DNA of 61,191 bases from Lentisphaerota bacterium. Lineage in GTDB: Bacteria > Verrucomicrobiota > Lentisphaeria > Oligosphaerales > JABHEG01. The position numbers and the translations under genes were made by a program. Where the stretch lies: positions 1 through 61,191 of the forward strand of contig JABHEG010000181.1 of NCBI GenBank assembly GCA_018676675.1, in the 5' to 3' direction. Below are positions 44,476 to 53,710 of this stretch, one piece after another. The notes beneath the pieces are model-generated. The model saw only the letters and a program-made list of their open reading frames with translations. It searched no databases and was not told the DNA's origin. Position 1 is the stretch's first letter, and every line of letters begins with the position of its first letter.

Positions 44476-47445
44476 TCAGTTTTGCCAGGTCGGCAGGTAT
44501 CCCCACTTGGGAACGACGACCTGGCCAACCCGCTGAGATGTCGTGTTCGTATAGGCGCCGAAAAACACGCTGTTTGTGTCCAGCCAAAGGGTGATGCGTC
44601 GCAGATCCTGTGATGGGAGTACGAGGTCGTGATGACCCTTTTCCAGGACGCGCAGCAGTCTGGATGCTTTGGCGCCAATCTTGCCGGGAAGGGAGTAGGA
44701 GCCTCCATTTCGAGCGATGGATCCGTTGCCTCCCGCCTTTCCCCACGCATAGCCCCGGAGCGTGGTGAATGCGTTTGACCAGTTGTACCTTCCGGAGGCT
44801 TCACCGTCGAGTTTCGGGGCTTTCGGGGATCTGCGGTGGCAGCTCACACAGTGACGGTCCAACACGGGCTGAACAAGCCTTGGGAAGGTCAGCGGATAGG
44901 ATCCGGGGGCTTCGGGCTGAATCTTGGCCGGCGAGTGTGTCAGAGCGAGCGGAAATGCACGTTTTCGGGTTGGCTGGACGCGGTGCTTGGGTTCGTGGCA
45001 TCCCACACAGGTCAGCGTCTCGCCTTCATGCAGGTAGGTGGCTGAGCGCATGGTCTGCACGGCCTGTCCCTTGGCATCCAGGACCTGCACGTAGATGCCT
45101 ATCCCCGTGGGGACGTCGCACGATACGCTGCCGTCAGGCTGAATGGGAACCGTCCCAAGGACTCCTCGAGCCAAAGACTGGGCGGCTGTCCCGATGTACG
45201 GCTCTCCCGCGAACGAGTTGGACTTGGGGAAGATATTGACGATGCGCAGCTCCTTTAGCTCGGTACCTTCAGGCCAGGGAAACTCGCTGTCGTAGACGTC
45301 CAACACGACGAGTTTACCCATGGGCTGGGCGGCTGGTGGGGGAACTGCTGTGCGCTCGGCCTTGGCCTGGGTGGTCGCGATTGGGATGGCGGGAGGGCGT
45401 CGGCGGGGTTTGAGGGGAATGGGATCGAGGCAGGCGATCTTGGGGTCAACGTAAAGACACTCCTGGTTGCCAAAGCTATCCAGGAGATAGATGCCGTAGT
45501 TGTTCTGATCTGGCGAGTAGACGCACAGATGAAGATCTTCGCTCAGCGCCCAAGGGGTTCCGTAGACCTCCCCACGCGGCGTGTGACGGCCCTTGTGAGT
45601 CAGATGTGGAACCCCCGGCTCCTTCTCCGACTCAGGGAGATGCGCTTCCGGGGTAATGCGTTTGAGCTGCGACATGGCGCGGTCGTCCGGGACACGGACG
45701 TCGATCATGACCAATGACCCGTAGTTGTTGCCGTGGTGTGGCGTTGAGGTGGCGACGTACCGGCGCGAGCCGGGGATGGCCCGGATGGCCATTTCCATCC
45801 AGGGGCGATCTTCCCGCACATCAGGGTAGTTGCCGTGGAAGCTGCGCGGGTCGCGTCCGTCCGGGAAACAGTGCCAGATGTGATGTGCGACGTCAGAATC
45901 CCGGTCGACATAATCCCAGCGGGTGTAGACAATCATGCCGTCATTGTCCACGCTCGGGTGCCATTCGTTGGTGTCGTGGTAGCTGAGCTGTATGATGTCC
46001 GAGCCGTCCGGCATCATGGCGTGGAGGGTGGCATTGGGTAATGGTCGGGCCCCGCACCGGAGGTTGCCGCCGGCCCGTTCGGAGATGAATGCGATTCGGC
46101 CGTTCGGAAGGAAGCATGGATCGAAGTCATTGTACATGCCGTCAGTGAGTTGACGCAGGTTGGTCCCGTCGGCGTTGGCGCAGAAGATGTGGTAGGTCGA
46201 GTCTGGTCGGTAGTGGTAATATGAGGCAAAAGGCACCCGTGTGATATCCTTCTTGCGCCAGTTCTGGTTCTCGTAGGACGCGTCTTCGGGGACCTCGAAT
46301 TCGCCTTCAGTCCAGGCGAACAGGATGCGTCCGGCGTCATAGTCGAGATCGAGTGAGATGAAGCCGCCATTGTCGGTTAAGGTCTTACCCTTCAGACGGC
46401 CATTGTTGACGGTCGATTCAGCCAGGGCATCGCGGACAGTTGGCGCCTCCCCAAACGCATTTTCCAGTACATACACGCCACCTTCCCGGGCTGCGTTGAA
46501 GCCGACGTACTGGTCAACCATGTGGCGTGGCCCGCGTCCCTGTTTGCTGTGCTTGAGGAAGAGAATTTCCCCAAAGTCCAAGCGCGGATTCTTGAACATG
46601 ATCCGTCTGCGGATCCCGCAGCAATCGGCGAAGAGCTTCCGTTGGGCCGTGTCATCCAGCGGTGGCACGTTCTGCCTGGCCAGGGCGTCCAGAGCACGTC
46701 CTTCTTCGCTCAGGTCAGGTGGCGACTCATCGGTTGTCAGGTGTCTGAACAGAGCCCGTGTCCGGCGCAACACGACGTCGACCGGCGTACGATCGTCATC
46801 CCGGATCAGGGCGTCGGTACGCAGGGCTTCACGGGAGAGCTTAGCCTTGAGCTCGGGAGGGCGCGTTTGGTGGCGCCGGATCTGTCTACTCAGCAGATTG
46901 AACTCATTCCGCACTGCGTGAGGCGAGACCGGGACAACATCAACAGCCTTCGGAGGGCCTGACACAGTTCCCGCGAAGACAACCGTTCCCCAGCGGTCCA
47001 GAGCCGCCAGAGTGAACGTCTGCCCTTTGACCACGGCCGTGCTGTAGACATGCCAGGGATGAGTGCTGGCCCCACCGACTTTCAGTTTGCACACCGTCTG
47101 CCAGTCTCCGGGGCTAAGGCCTGCTTTGCTGAGGGTAGCACCTTCCCACAGACAGACGTACAGTGTGCCGCTGTCATTGGCTGTCACCGTGAGTGTCCCC
47201 GGGTTGCGGTGTTCGTGGAGCACATAATCGAGCCCGTGAAGCGCTTTGGGGACATTGACGAAGGTGTAGGAACGGTTCGTGTGGATTAGGACTCCATCCG
47301 CCAACGGGCCGCGGCTGATCGGTTTGGTGGAGGCCACGGAAACCGCGGCAGGGGCGCTGAGCCCCAGCGGTGCCACCGCTGCCATCAGGACACCAGCCAG
47401 AAGGACGTGGAGCCCCCGGACCGGCCGACTGTGTTGGCGTAGCAT
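44476..47445 (-). CDS. HzsA-related secreted di-haem protein
   Basis: 989 aa from ATG 47445. Signal peptide about 1-31. The centre shows WD40/TolB-like PD40 blades (FCANADGTNLRQLTDG; GRIAFISERAG; DNDGMIVYTRWDYVDRDSD). Two c-type haem sites, CVGCH (about residue 812) and CVSCH (about residue 865), lie in the C-terminal part. This order matches proteins named after the hydrazine synthase alpha subunit, which are widespread in PVC bacteria that do not do anammox. Its redox role is unknown. It is the first gene of a two-gene operon with the ceramidase-like gene and is divergent from a propeller gene 57 nt away. Confidence 0.82.
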   Translation of the reverse strand: MLRQHSRPVRGLHVLLAGVLMAAVAPLGLSAPAAVSVASTKPISRGPLADGVLIHTNRSYTFVNVPKALHGLDYVLHEHRNPGTLTVTANDSGTLYVCLWEGATLSKAGLSPGDWQTVCKLKVGGASTHPWHVYSTAVVKGQTFTLAALDRWGTVVFAGTVSGPPKAVDVVPVSPHAVRNEFNLLSRQIRRHQTRPPELKAKLSREALRTDALIRDDDRTPVDVVLRRTRALFRHLTTDESPPDLSEEGRALDALARQNVPPLDDTAQRKLFADCCGIRRRIMFKNPRLDFGEILFLKHSKQGRGPRHMVDQYVGFNAAREGGVYVLENAFGEAPTVRDALAESTVNNGRLKGKTLTDNGGFISLDLDYDAGRILFAWTEGEFEVPEDASYENQNWRKKDITRVPFASYYHYRPDSTYHIFCANADGTNLRQLTDGMYNDFDPCFLPNGRIAFISERAGGNLRCGARPLPNATLHAMMPDGSDIIQLSYHDTNEWHPSVDNDGMIVYTRWDYVDRDSDVAHHIWHCFPDGRDPRSFHGNYPDVREDRPWMEMAIRAIPGSRRYVATSTPHHGNNYGSLVMIDVRVPDDRAMSQLKRITPEAHLPESEKEPGVPHLTHKGRHTPRGEVYGTPWALSEDLHLCVYSPDQNNYGIYLLDSFGNQECLYVDPKIACLDPIPLKPRRRPPAIPIATTQAKAERTAVPPPAAQPMGKLVVLDVYDSEFPWPEGTELKELRIVNIFPKSNSFAGEPYIGTAAQSLARGVLGTVPIQPDGSVSCDVPTGIGIYVQVLDAKGQAVQTMRSATYLHEGETLTCVGCHEPKHRVQPTRKRAFPLALTHSPAKIQPEAPGSYPLTFPRLVQPVLDRHCVSCHRRSPKAPKLDGEASGRYNWSNAFTTLRGYAWGKAGGNGSIARNGGSYSLPGKIGAKASRLLRVLEKGHHDLVLPSQDLRRITLWLDTNSVFFGAYTNTTSQRVGQVVVPKWGYLPTWQN

Positions 47446-47502
47446 GATGTGCCGTCCTGACTCGTTAGTTTCAGTACGTACCTGTGAGAGGATCAGAGAG
47501 CC

Positions 47503-48408
47503 ATGAGAACATCGCACCGAATCGCTTCGTTTCTACTTTTCGCAGTGCTTGTTCCCCTGTCATATGGCCAGATTAAGCACCGTTTCATCTGCATCGACAA
47601 TTTCGCGAAGAAGAATCAGTTGATCCACATCGATCAGTTCGAACCCGACAACAACTGGGTGCAGCCTCTTCCCGGGACACCTGCCCGGGATATCCAACTT
47701 CTCGATCGCAATCGTGTCCTCATCAGTGTGCCTTCCGGTTGTCGTGAGTACGAACTCTCGACAGGCAAGAAGCTCTGGGAAGTCACCGGCTACAAGCGTA
47801 TTTACACCGCGCGAAGGCTGCCGGATGGGACGACACTCCTCGGAGAAAACACCAAAGAGGGGATTGCCCTCTATGTGGTCAATCGGGAAGGTAGGGAGCT
47901 GTCACGGCGCATTCTGATATCGAATGCGGGCGACCTGCGCGTGCTGCGGATTGCGGACAACGGTAACTACTTGCTGAGTCTGACCAAGCCGCGCCGCGCG
48001 GTCGAGATGACACCGGCCGGTGAGATCGTGTGGGAGGTCGACCTGGGACAGTTCGGGGGCAAGGGGTACAAGGTTCTCAAATCGGCCAATGGGAACTACC
48101 TGGCCAGCACGGGAGACGCGGTCAAGGTGATCGAGGTCGATGGCACCGGCAAGTTGGTGCGTTACTGGGGCGAACAGAAGAAGGGAGACCACGCGGCTTG
48201 GCGACTGGACTTCTTCAGCGGATTCGACCTGCTCCCGGGCGATCATGTCGTGGCAGCCAACTGGCTTGGCCACGGCAAACACGGCACTGGCCCGCATTTG
48301 GTGGAGTTTGACGAGAACAGCAAACTGGTCTGGCAATGGGAAGACCACGCTCTGGCCAAGCAGATCACGAATGTCCTCATCCTGGACCACCGTGTGAGTG
48401 ATGATTGA
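47503..48408 (+). CDS. Secreted beta-propeller (PQQ-like repeat) protein
   Basis: 301 aa from ATG 47503, with GAGAGGATCAGAGAG upstream. Residues 1-22 are a signal peptide. Repeated blades follow (REYELSTGKKLWEVTG; AVEMTPAGEIVWEVD; HLVEFDENSKLVWQWED), as in PQQ-like/arylsulfotransferase-type propellers. No catalytic residues were recognised. It shares a 57-nt promoter region with the HzsA-related operon, so co-regulation is plausible. Confidence 0.75.
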   Translation: MRTSHRIASFLLFAVLVPLSYGQIKHRFICIDNFAKKNQLIHIDQFEPDNNWVQPLPGTPARDIQLLDRNRVLISVPSGCREYELSTGKKLWEVTGYKRIYTARRLPDGTTLLGENTKEGIALYVVNREGRELSRRILISNAGDLRVLRIADNGNYLLSLTKPRRAVEMTPAGEIVWEVDLGQFGGKGYKVLKSANGNYLASTGDAVKVIEVDGTGKLVRYWGEQKKGDHAAWRLDFFSGFDLLPGDHVVAANWLGHGKHGTGPHLVEFDENSKLVWQWEDHALAKQITNVLILDHRVSDD

Positions 48409-48459
48409 TGGAGACGGAAGGGGCGTTGCATCTGTCTCCGTAATATGGTAGTGTATTGT

Positions 48460-48480
48460 TATGCATAGCCATAATTATGG
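48460..48480. promoter_or_regulatory. Likely vapBC operator
   Basis: Two perfect palindromes, TATGCATA (48460-48467) and CCATAATTATGG (48469-48480), lie next to each other in an AT-rich stretch just upstream of and touching the GGAGG ribosome site of the antitoxin gene. Ribbon-helix-helix antitoxins usually bind such sites to repress their own operon. Confidence 0.5.
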
Positions 48481-48489
48481 AGGTCTGTT

Positions 48490-48729
48490 GTGCAACGCAC
48501 TACCATCATGTTGCCGGAGGCACTGAAACGTCGCGCCAATCAGCGTGCGGCCGCTCAAGGCGTTTCGTTGGGCAAGTTCATCCGCAAGGCCATTGCCGCG
48601 GACCTGGAGCGAGGCCCGGTCGTGAGCGCGTCGGATCCCCTGTTTTCTGACGCGGAGGTGTTTGCCGGGGAAGCACCAACGGACCTTGCCGCGAACCACG
48701 ATCATCATCTCTATGGAGAGCAGTCGTGA
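48490..48729 (+). CDS. vapB: Ribbon-helix-helix antitoxin (VapB-like)
   Basis: 79 aa from GTG 48490, with GGAGG 6 nt upstream. The N-terminal half (QRTTIMLPEALKRRANQRAA then GVSLGKFIRKAI) is a CopG/Arc-type ribbon-helix-helix DNA-binding fold. The acidic C-terminal tail would wrap and block the toxin. Its stop overlaps the PIN toxin start as GTGA. It should repress the operon through the palindromes just upstream. Confidence 0.85.
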   Translation: MQRTTIMLPEALKRRANQRAAAQGVSLGKFIRKAIAADLERGPVVSASDPLFSDAEVFAGEAPTDLAANHDHHLYGEQS

Positions 48730-49127
48730 TCTTCATCGACACGGGGGCCTTCGTAGCTCGGTACGTAGAGCGGGACCAGTATCACGGGTTGGCCAAGGAC
48801 CTGTGGGGGCGGATCGCGGTGGAGCGCCTGCCGTGCTTCACGAGCAACGCCGTATTGGCCGAAACGTTGACGCTGTTGGGCCGGCGGGCGTCCTATCCCT
48901 TTGCGGCGGCCAAGGCCAGGATGCTGTATGCCTCCGAAGCTCTGACAATCTTGCGAACCGATCGTGACGACGAGTTGCTGGCCGTTGAGCGTTTCACCAA
49001 GCACGCCGACCTCCACGTCAGCTTCGTGGACTGCCTTTCCTTCGCTTTGATGGAGCGGGAGGGCATCAGCCGTGCGTTTGCGTTTGATCAGCACTTCTCG
49101 TTGGTAGGTTTCCGGCTGTACGGTTGA
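48726..49127 (+). CDS. vapC: PIN-domain ribonuclease toxin (VapC-like)
   Basis: 133 aa from GTG 48726. It has the PIN acidic quartet Asp5 (FIDTGAF), Glu46 (NAVLAET), Asp102 (SFVDCLS) and Asp121 (AFDQHF), so it should be an active Mg-dependent RNase. By family it cuts tRNA or rRNA when released from the antitoxin. It is coupled to the upstream antitoxin. A sulfatase gene follows 53 nt later. Confidence 0.9.
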   Translation: MIFIDTGAFVARYVERDQYHGLAKDLWGRIAVERLPCFTSNAVLAETLTLLGRRASYPFAAAKARMLYASEALTILRTDRDDELLAVERFTKHADLHVSFVDCLSFALMEREGISRAFAFDQHFSLVGFRLYG

Positions 49128-49180
49128 AGGCAATCGCGAAGATGCAATGGCCGCCTTCCCTTGCCTCGAAAGGACCACCC

Positions 49181-50542
49181 ATGACACAACCGAATATCCT
49201 GTTTGTGCTGGTCGATCAGATGCGTCCGGATGAATGGAATGGGACGCTGACACCCAACTTGGCGCGAATCGCCAAGGGAGGAATCTCATTTCCAAACGCG
49301 TACTCCGCAGCGCCCTTGTGTCAGCCGGCCCGCAATTGCATCATCACCGGGAAGTACCCGACTGTCACCGGCGTATGCGGCAACATGAACACCCCCGTGG
49401 GTGACTCCGACCGACGCGATACGTACGCGCGACATCTGCAGTCAGCCGGCTACCACACCGCCTACATCGGCAAGCACCACTACATCGATCGCTACAATGT
49501 CGGTATGGACCTGATCGATGATGACGACGACTTCCGAGCCTATGGCTACGACCATGTCTGGCATGTCAGTGACGTTATCGAGGGGGCACACAACGATGAC
49601 CGTTACACGCACTGGCTGGCAGAACAGGGGAAGCTCAATGCTCACCGGGCCAACCTGAAACGGGATCACTACGAGTCTTTCGCCCCGGAGGAAACCGTGG
49701 ATGGCTACATTTGCACGAAAGCTCTCGAGTGGGTTAGTGCCTATGAGGGCAACCAGCCATTCATGCTCACAGTCGGAATCGTGGGCCCGCACCCACCCTA
49801 CTGGGCGCCGGGGAAGTACAAGACCATGTTCTCACCTGAGGATGTCCCTGCCCCAAAAGGCGTGAGTGACCCGACCGAGATCCAGCGTGCGAAGTACGCA
49901 CGAGCCCGCAAATGGGGCATGATCCGGATGATCGATGATTACGTCGGTGAGCTCTGGGCGAAGCTTGAGGAAAAGGGAATGCTCGAAGACACGATGTTCG
50001 TATTCACAGCTGACCACGGTGACACCATCGGTGACTATGGGACCAACGATAAACGCTTCTTCTACGACTGCTCAGCTGGCGTTCCCCTGATCTTGGCCGG
50101 AGCGAGTGTGCCGATCGATCCGCGTGAGCCTCCACTCGAGTGCAAGACGCTCGTCAGCGGAGTCGATCTATACCCCACCTTCCTCGATGCAGCCGGCTGC
50201 GAACACCTGCTGGGGAGCGATCCCGGTCGGCGCTGTGGTAAGAGCCTGCTGCGCTTGATTGATGACCGCGAGAGACCTCGCCCGGCCGTGTTCAGTGAGT
50301 TGGGTACCTCGATCATGGTGCGAACTCCGCAGTGGAAGTTGGTGTTCGATCCGGAAGAGGGCGGCGTACGCATGCTCTTCAATCGCTACCGTGATCCCGA
50401 TGAACTCGATAACCTGGCCGGCACTCCCGGACATCAGGACGTCGAGAAACGCCTCGTCGAGCTCTGCCTGGAACACACCATCCGCCAAACCCGCTTCACC
50501 CACACCAAAGAACGCAAACGCGTCCAACAGGTCCGGGTGTAG
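49181..50542 (+). CDS. Type I (formylglycine) sulfatase, no signal peptide
   Basis: 453 aa from ATG 49181. NILFVLVDQMRPDEW is the metal-binding opening. The formylglycine motif is Cys47-Gln-Pro-Ala-Arg51 (CxPxR), followed by TGKYPTVTGV. The metal-binding TADHGDTIGDYG lies near residue 280. The family hydrolyses sulfate esters, here probably on sugars or small molecules in the cytoplasm because no leader is seen. Cys47 needs an anaerobic sulfatase-maturating enzyme encoded elsewhere. It lies between vapBC and an ankyrin lipoprotein gene. Confidence 0.93.
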   Translation: MTQPNILFVLVDQMRPDEWNGTLTPNLARIAKGGISFPNAYSAAPLCQPARNCIITGKYPTVTGVCGNMNTPVGDSDRRDTYARHLQSAGYHTAYIGKHHYIDRYNVGMDLIDDDDDFRAYGYDHVWHVSDVIEGAHNDDRYTHWLAEQGKLNAHRANLKRDHYESFAPEETVDGYICTKALEWVSAYEGNQPFMLTVGIVGPHPPYWAPGKYKTMFSPEDVPAPKGVSDPTEIQRAKYARARKWGMIRMIDDYVGELWAKLEEKGMLEDTMFVFTADHGDTIGDYGTNDKRFFYDCSAGVPLILAGASVPIDPREPPLECKTLVSGVDLYPTFLDAAGCEHLLGSDPGRRCGKSLLRLIDDRERPRPAVFSELGTSIMVRTPQWKLVFDPEEGGVRMLFNRYRDPDELDNLAGTPGHQDVEKRLVELCLEHTIRQTRFTHTKERKRVQQVRV

Positions 50543-50588
50543 GAGTGGAGGGGACGGGAAGCACCGGGGCTCCCGCCCCAGACCCCGG

Positions 50589-50660
50589 CTGGGGGACCAG
50601 CGGCTCCCCCAGACCCCCAGAAGAGGATGGTGCGTACGCCAGTTGGGGAGGCCCCAACTG
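50589..50660 (+). terminator. Two strong hairpins after the sulfatase gene
   Basis: CTGGGGGA (50589-50596) pairs with TCCCCCAG (50605-50612) over 8 nt. CAGTTGGGG (50640-50648) pairs with CCCCAACTG (50652-50660) over 3 nt. Neither is followed by a T-run. They fill the 227-nt gap between the sulfatase and ankyrin genes, in which no gene was found. Confidence 0.5.
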
Positions 50661-50769
50661 ACGTTCACACCACCGTTGCCGACGCTCGCGCGACGGACGA
50701 CGACGTAGCCGCCAGCGATAGGGAGAGGTGGGCGGAACGCAGCATGCTGATGATGAAGAGGAGAGGGAA

Positions 50770-52548
50770 ATGAGGACGATTTGTTTGGGCCGGGTGATTG
50801 ACAGTGCGGGAGTGGTTTGGCGAGTCCTTGTGGTGGTGTGCCTGGTTGCGACGGTCATTGCAGCGACCGGTTGCCGGTCTGTGCCGTATCGACTTGCGGC
50901 GGCAATTGAGAACGGCGATCTGCAGGCGGTGCGCTCCATCGTGGGGAAGCCGTGGCGTCGATTGGACTTCACCGAAGCCTACGAGGACGGTTGGCCTCCC
51001 TTGCACTGCACAGCATACGCAGGGGAAACGGAGATTGCCCGGTACCTGATCGGGCAGGGGGCTGACGTCAATTCGGTGGCAGCGCATGGGGCCACGCCTC
51101 TGATCTTGGCAGCAGAGCAGGGCGATGCGGCCATGGTTTCGCTACTCCTCAGGTCTGGAGCTGATCCCAGCAAGAGGAATGTTCTTTTGGGGCTGACTCC
51201 TCTTCACATGGTAGCATTCCACGGGGCGTCGTCGCGGGGGTCCAGGGCTGACGTGGTGCGCCTCCTGTTGGCAGCTGGAGCTCCAGTTGATGCCCGCTCT
51301 GACCGCGGGGGGAAGACGCCATTGCTGTACGCTTGCCTCAGAGGGCGCACAGAAGTGGCGGCCGAGCTCATCGGCGCCGGGGCTTGCGTCGCGCCGGACG
51401 GCACTGCCGGCAACGCACTTCAGTACGCCGCGGCTTCAGGGAACGTGGAGACCGCCCAACTCATCATAGAGCATGGCCTGGATGTGAACACGGCGATGGA
51501 GGACGGCTGGACAGCGCTCCATTCCACCGTGGGGAGCAAGTTCCGCGTCGATATGTGCCACTACCTCCTCGGGGTCGGTGCCAACCCTAACGCGCGCACG
51601 GACTCCGGTGAGACACCGTTGATGTGTGTGTTTACGGAGGAACTGGAGTGCTGCGGGGATCTCGAGGACGCGCTTGAGATTGTGCGCGCGCTTCTCGAGG
51701 CCGAGACCGATGTGAGCATCCGCAACAACAAGGGCGAGACGGCTCTCGTTCTGGCGGCCAAGTACCGGTTCATGAGGGCTGTGCGCCTGATCCGTGAGGC
51801 CGAGCTCAAACAGACTCCAGGGTTGCCACTCGACCCGCGCGTTAATGAGCGTTTGCTGGAGATCCCGATTCTTGATCAGGATGCGTTGGAGTGCCTGGCG
51901 CCACTGCCTGTGGTTGATGATGGCAAATGGGAGCCGAAGGTCAGGCTTGGGGGGAAGCAACCCCGGATTCCTCGCCGGAGGAGGGCCCTCCTTCCTGCCG
52001 ACGATCGAGTACTCAGACTCCCAGGGACGTGCCGGTTTGGTGCCGAGGTGCGCACCGCTGCTCTGAGAACACGTGCCGGCGGAGACCCTGCCGGTTGGCA
52101 GCAGTGGGGGATTTCTACCTACGGTGTTGACGCGTATGAGCAGATGCTTGCGGACCCACTGATGACTCGTGAGACGTGGACTGTCCATTTCGAGCATGTC
52201 CGTCGAGCGTCGGTTGACCAGCTCGCCAACCGCGTGGGGGCAGAACTCCGTCGGCTCGGGTGGACATACGCTCGTGAACTCAGGCCCTACGAGCTTTCTA
52301 CGCAGCCCCAGCCAGTTCGGGACGGGAAGGCAGTGCCGAAGGAACGACTGACCTCTGAGCAGCGGGACCGTCCTGGAGCGGTCTACCAGCAGGGCGATCG
52401 ACTGGTCTCGTTTCTCTGCGGCACTACGGGCGAGCACGTCTCGTTGCAGTTCCGTCTTCTTGGCCTCTTGCCGGAGGAGCTACTCGGCTATGACTACGAC
52501 GCCAAGTGGTCGTCTGTGTGGGATACCCTCGGCGCTGCGGGGGAGTAG
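50770..52548 (+). CDS. Ankyrin-repeat lipoprotein
   Basis: 592 aa from ATG 50770, with GAGGAGAGGG upstream. A hydrophobic helix ends in ATGC (Cys35), a lipobox, so it should be lipid-anchored. Residues about 40-350 hold about eight ankyrin repeats (DGWPPLHCTAYAGETEIARYLIGQGADVN; GATPLILAAEQGDAAMVSLLL as examples of the pattern). The C-terminal 230 residues have no recognised fold. It is probably a periplasmic or surface protein-binding scaffold. It ends 47 nt before a convergent toxin gene. Confidence 0.82.
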   Translation: MRTICLGRVIDSAGVVWRVLVVVCLVATVIAATGCRSVPYRLAAAIENGDLQAVRSIVGKPWRRLDFTEAYEDGWPPLHCTAYAGETEIARYLIGQGADVNSVAAHGATPLILAAEQGDAAMVSLLLRSGADPSKRNVLLGLTPLHMVAFHGASSRGSRADVVRLLLAAGAPVDARSDRGGKTPLLYACLRGRTEVAAELIGAGACVAPDGTAGNALQYAAASGNVETAQLIIEHGLDVNTAMEDGWTALHSTVGSKFRVDMCHYLLGVGANPNARTDSGETPLMCVFTEELECCGDLEDALEIVRALLEAETDVSIRNNKGETALVLAAKYRFMRAVRLIREAELKQTPGLPLDPRVNERLLEIPILDQDALECLAPLPVVDDGKWEPKVRLGGKQPRIPRRRRALLPADDRVLRLPGTCRFGAEVRTAALRTRAGGDPAGWQQWGISTYGVDAYEQMLADPLMTRETWTVHFEHVRRASVDQLANRVGAELRRLGWTYARELRPYELSTQPQPVRDGKAVPKERLTSEQRDRPGAVYQQGDRLVSFLCGTTGEHVSLQFRLLGLLPEELLGYDYDAKWSSVWDTLGAAGE

Positions 52549-52595
52549 TGGGGCGTGGCCGACATCCGCTGTTCCGCTCTCAACTCGGTCACGTT

Positions 52596-53402
52596 CTACG
52601 CGACGCTTGGCCAGGAGCCGCCGATGCGTCCATCGTGGAACGTGATGCTCCCCTCCCGCAAGGCTTGTTTCAGCTCAGCAGCGTCCCCCCTGAAGAGATC
52701 TGACTGGCCTGATACGACGCATGTTCCCACGCGTTCGACGGGTAGCCGTTCGCAGATAGACGCGGCAGATGCGAGCGCCTTATGCCAGGCTCTTGCGAAT
52801 GCAGAAGCATCGGGAGCATCGCCCTCGAAATCGAGCGCATCGACCTCCGGCTGGCTGTAATGGTGTCGAGCGGCCAGTGCGAGCAGGGCATGAGGGTTGT
52901 AGCCGGGGTCTTTGCCGCACGCGGCCCAAGCCAGGTAGCCGAGTGGCTGGAGGCGTCTGTCGCAGTTGAGGACGTCAACCCAGTCGCGGACCTCAAGGCG
53001 TCCGACCAAAGCCAACACCTTGTTGGTTGCCAGGTCGAATGGGTGCAGCGTCAGCCCCATCAGGTCATCTTCGATGAGCGGAAAAAAACGGTAGGCGCTG
53101 TCACGCACCCACTGCACTGCTGTGCCCTCATCCCCACGCGAGACGCTGGCTTCGACAAAGGTGCGTGCTTCGCGTACGGTTCGCACCTCATACCCGTTCA
53201 CGGTCAACACATTTCGGTCCATCACCCACGTAGCGTTAAGCGCTTCGGTTGTGTCGTGGAAGAGGTCGATATCACGGGAACGACGGGGTGCCGCAAGCAG
53301 TGCGTTCAGCGCAACGCCACCGGCCACATAGCTTTCGCCACGCTCCCGCCGCTGGGCCGCAAGCAGTCTTAGGACTCCGGTTTGGAAGGCTGTAACAGCC
53401 AT
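52596..53402 (-). CDS. AbiEii/AbiGii-type nucleotidyltransferase toxin
   Basis: 268 aa from ATG 53402. VAGGVALNALL followed by RSRDIDLFHD gives the nucleotidyltransferase core GG...D-x-D (Asp44, Asp46). The downstream LATNKVLALVGRLEVRDWVD resembles the conserved K..AL..R...RD..D region of AbiEii toxins, which modify tRNA 3' ends. The start overlaps the upstream antitoxin gene by 34 nt. Type IV toxin-antitoxin systems of this kind often give phage defence. Confidence 0.8.
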   Translation of the reverse strand: MAVTAFQTGVLRLLAAQRRERGESYVAGGVALNALLAAPRRSRDIDLFHDTTEALNATWVMDRNVLTVNGYEVRTVREARTFVEASVSRGDEGTAVQWVRDSAYRFFPLIEDDLMGLTLHPFDLATNKVLALVGRLEVRDWVDVLNCDRRLQPLGYLAWAACGKDPGYNPHALLALAARHHYSQPEVDALDFEGDAPDASAFARAWHKALASAASICERLPVERVGTCVVSGQSDLFRGDAAELKQALREGSITFHDGRIGGSWPSVA

Positions 53403-53602
53403 GATTTGATTTCCTCGGCGCGTCGATACGCCGCACGGTCCCCATAACGCTCAATGAGAGAGAGCGTTCTGAGAATCTCTTCGGTCGATCTTGGCATGTA
53501 GTCGGCACGGAGGAACCATAGGCATTGCGCCCTGTAGTCCTCGACCAGTCTCTCCACGCTTTCGGTTGCCGCGGCCATTGCCAGTGTTCCCGGATCTCTC
53601 AT
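53369..53602 (-). CDS. Putative antitoxin partner of the AbiEii-type toxin
   Basis: 77 aa from ATG 53602. It is mostly helical and charged (VERLVEDYRAQCLWFLRADY; AYRRAEEIKSWLLQ). No DNA-binding motif was recognised. Its position and 34-nt overlap with the nucleotidyltransferase gene support an antitoxin role. Confidence 0.6.
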   Translation of the reverse strand: MRDPGTLAMAAATESVERLVEDYRAQCLWFLRADYMPRSTEEILRTLSLIERYGDRAAYRRAEEIKSWLLQPSKPES

Positions 53603-53710
53603 ATTGAGCCAAACATAGCAGGCGGGGGCTCGGAAGGCCAGAGGAACGAGCACTTGCTGAGATCAGCTACGATCCCTGTGAGTCGCTTGACAGTGATGAG
53701 TGGCCCGACA

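Noticed and set aside
43095..44594. 499-codon plus-strand frame
   Set aside because: It is antisense to the ceramidase-like gene, which has clear family motifs (HTHCGPH) and a strong ribosome site. High GC makes long antisense frames common.
44476..47445. True hydrazine synthase (anammox)
   Set aside because: Only the HzsA-like protein is present, beside a ceramidase-like gene, with no HzsB/C or hydrazine dehydrogenase. Such relatives are common in PVC bacteria without anammox.
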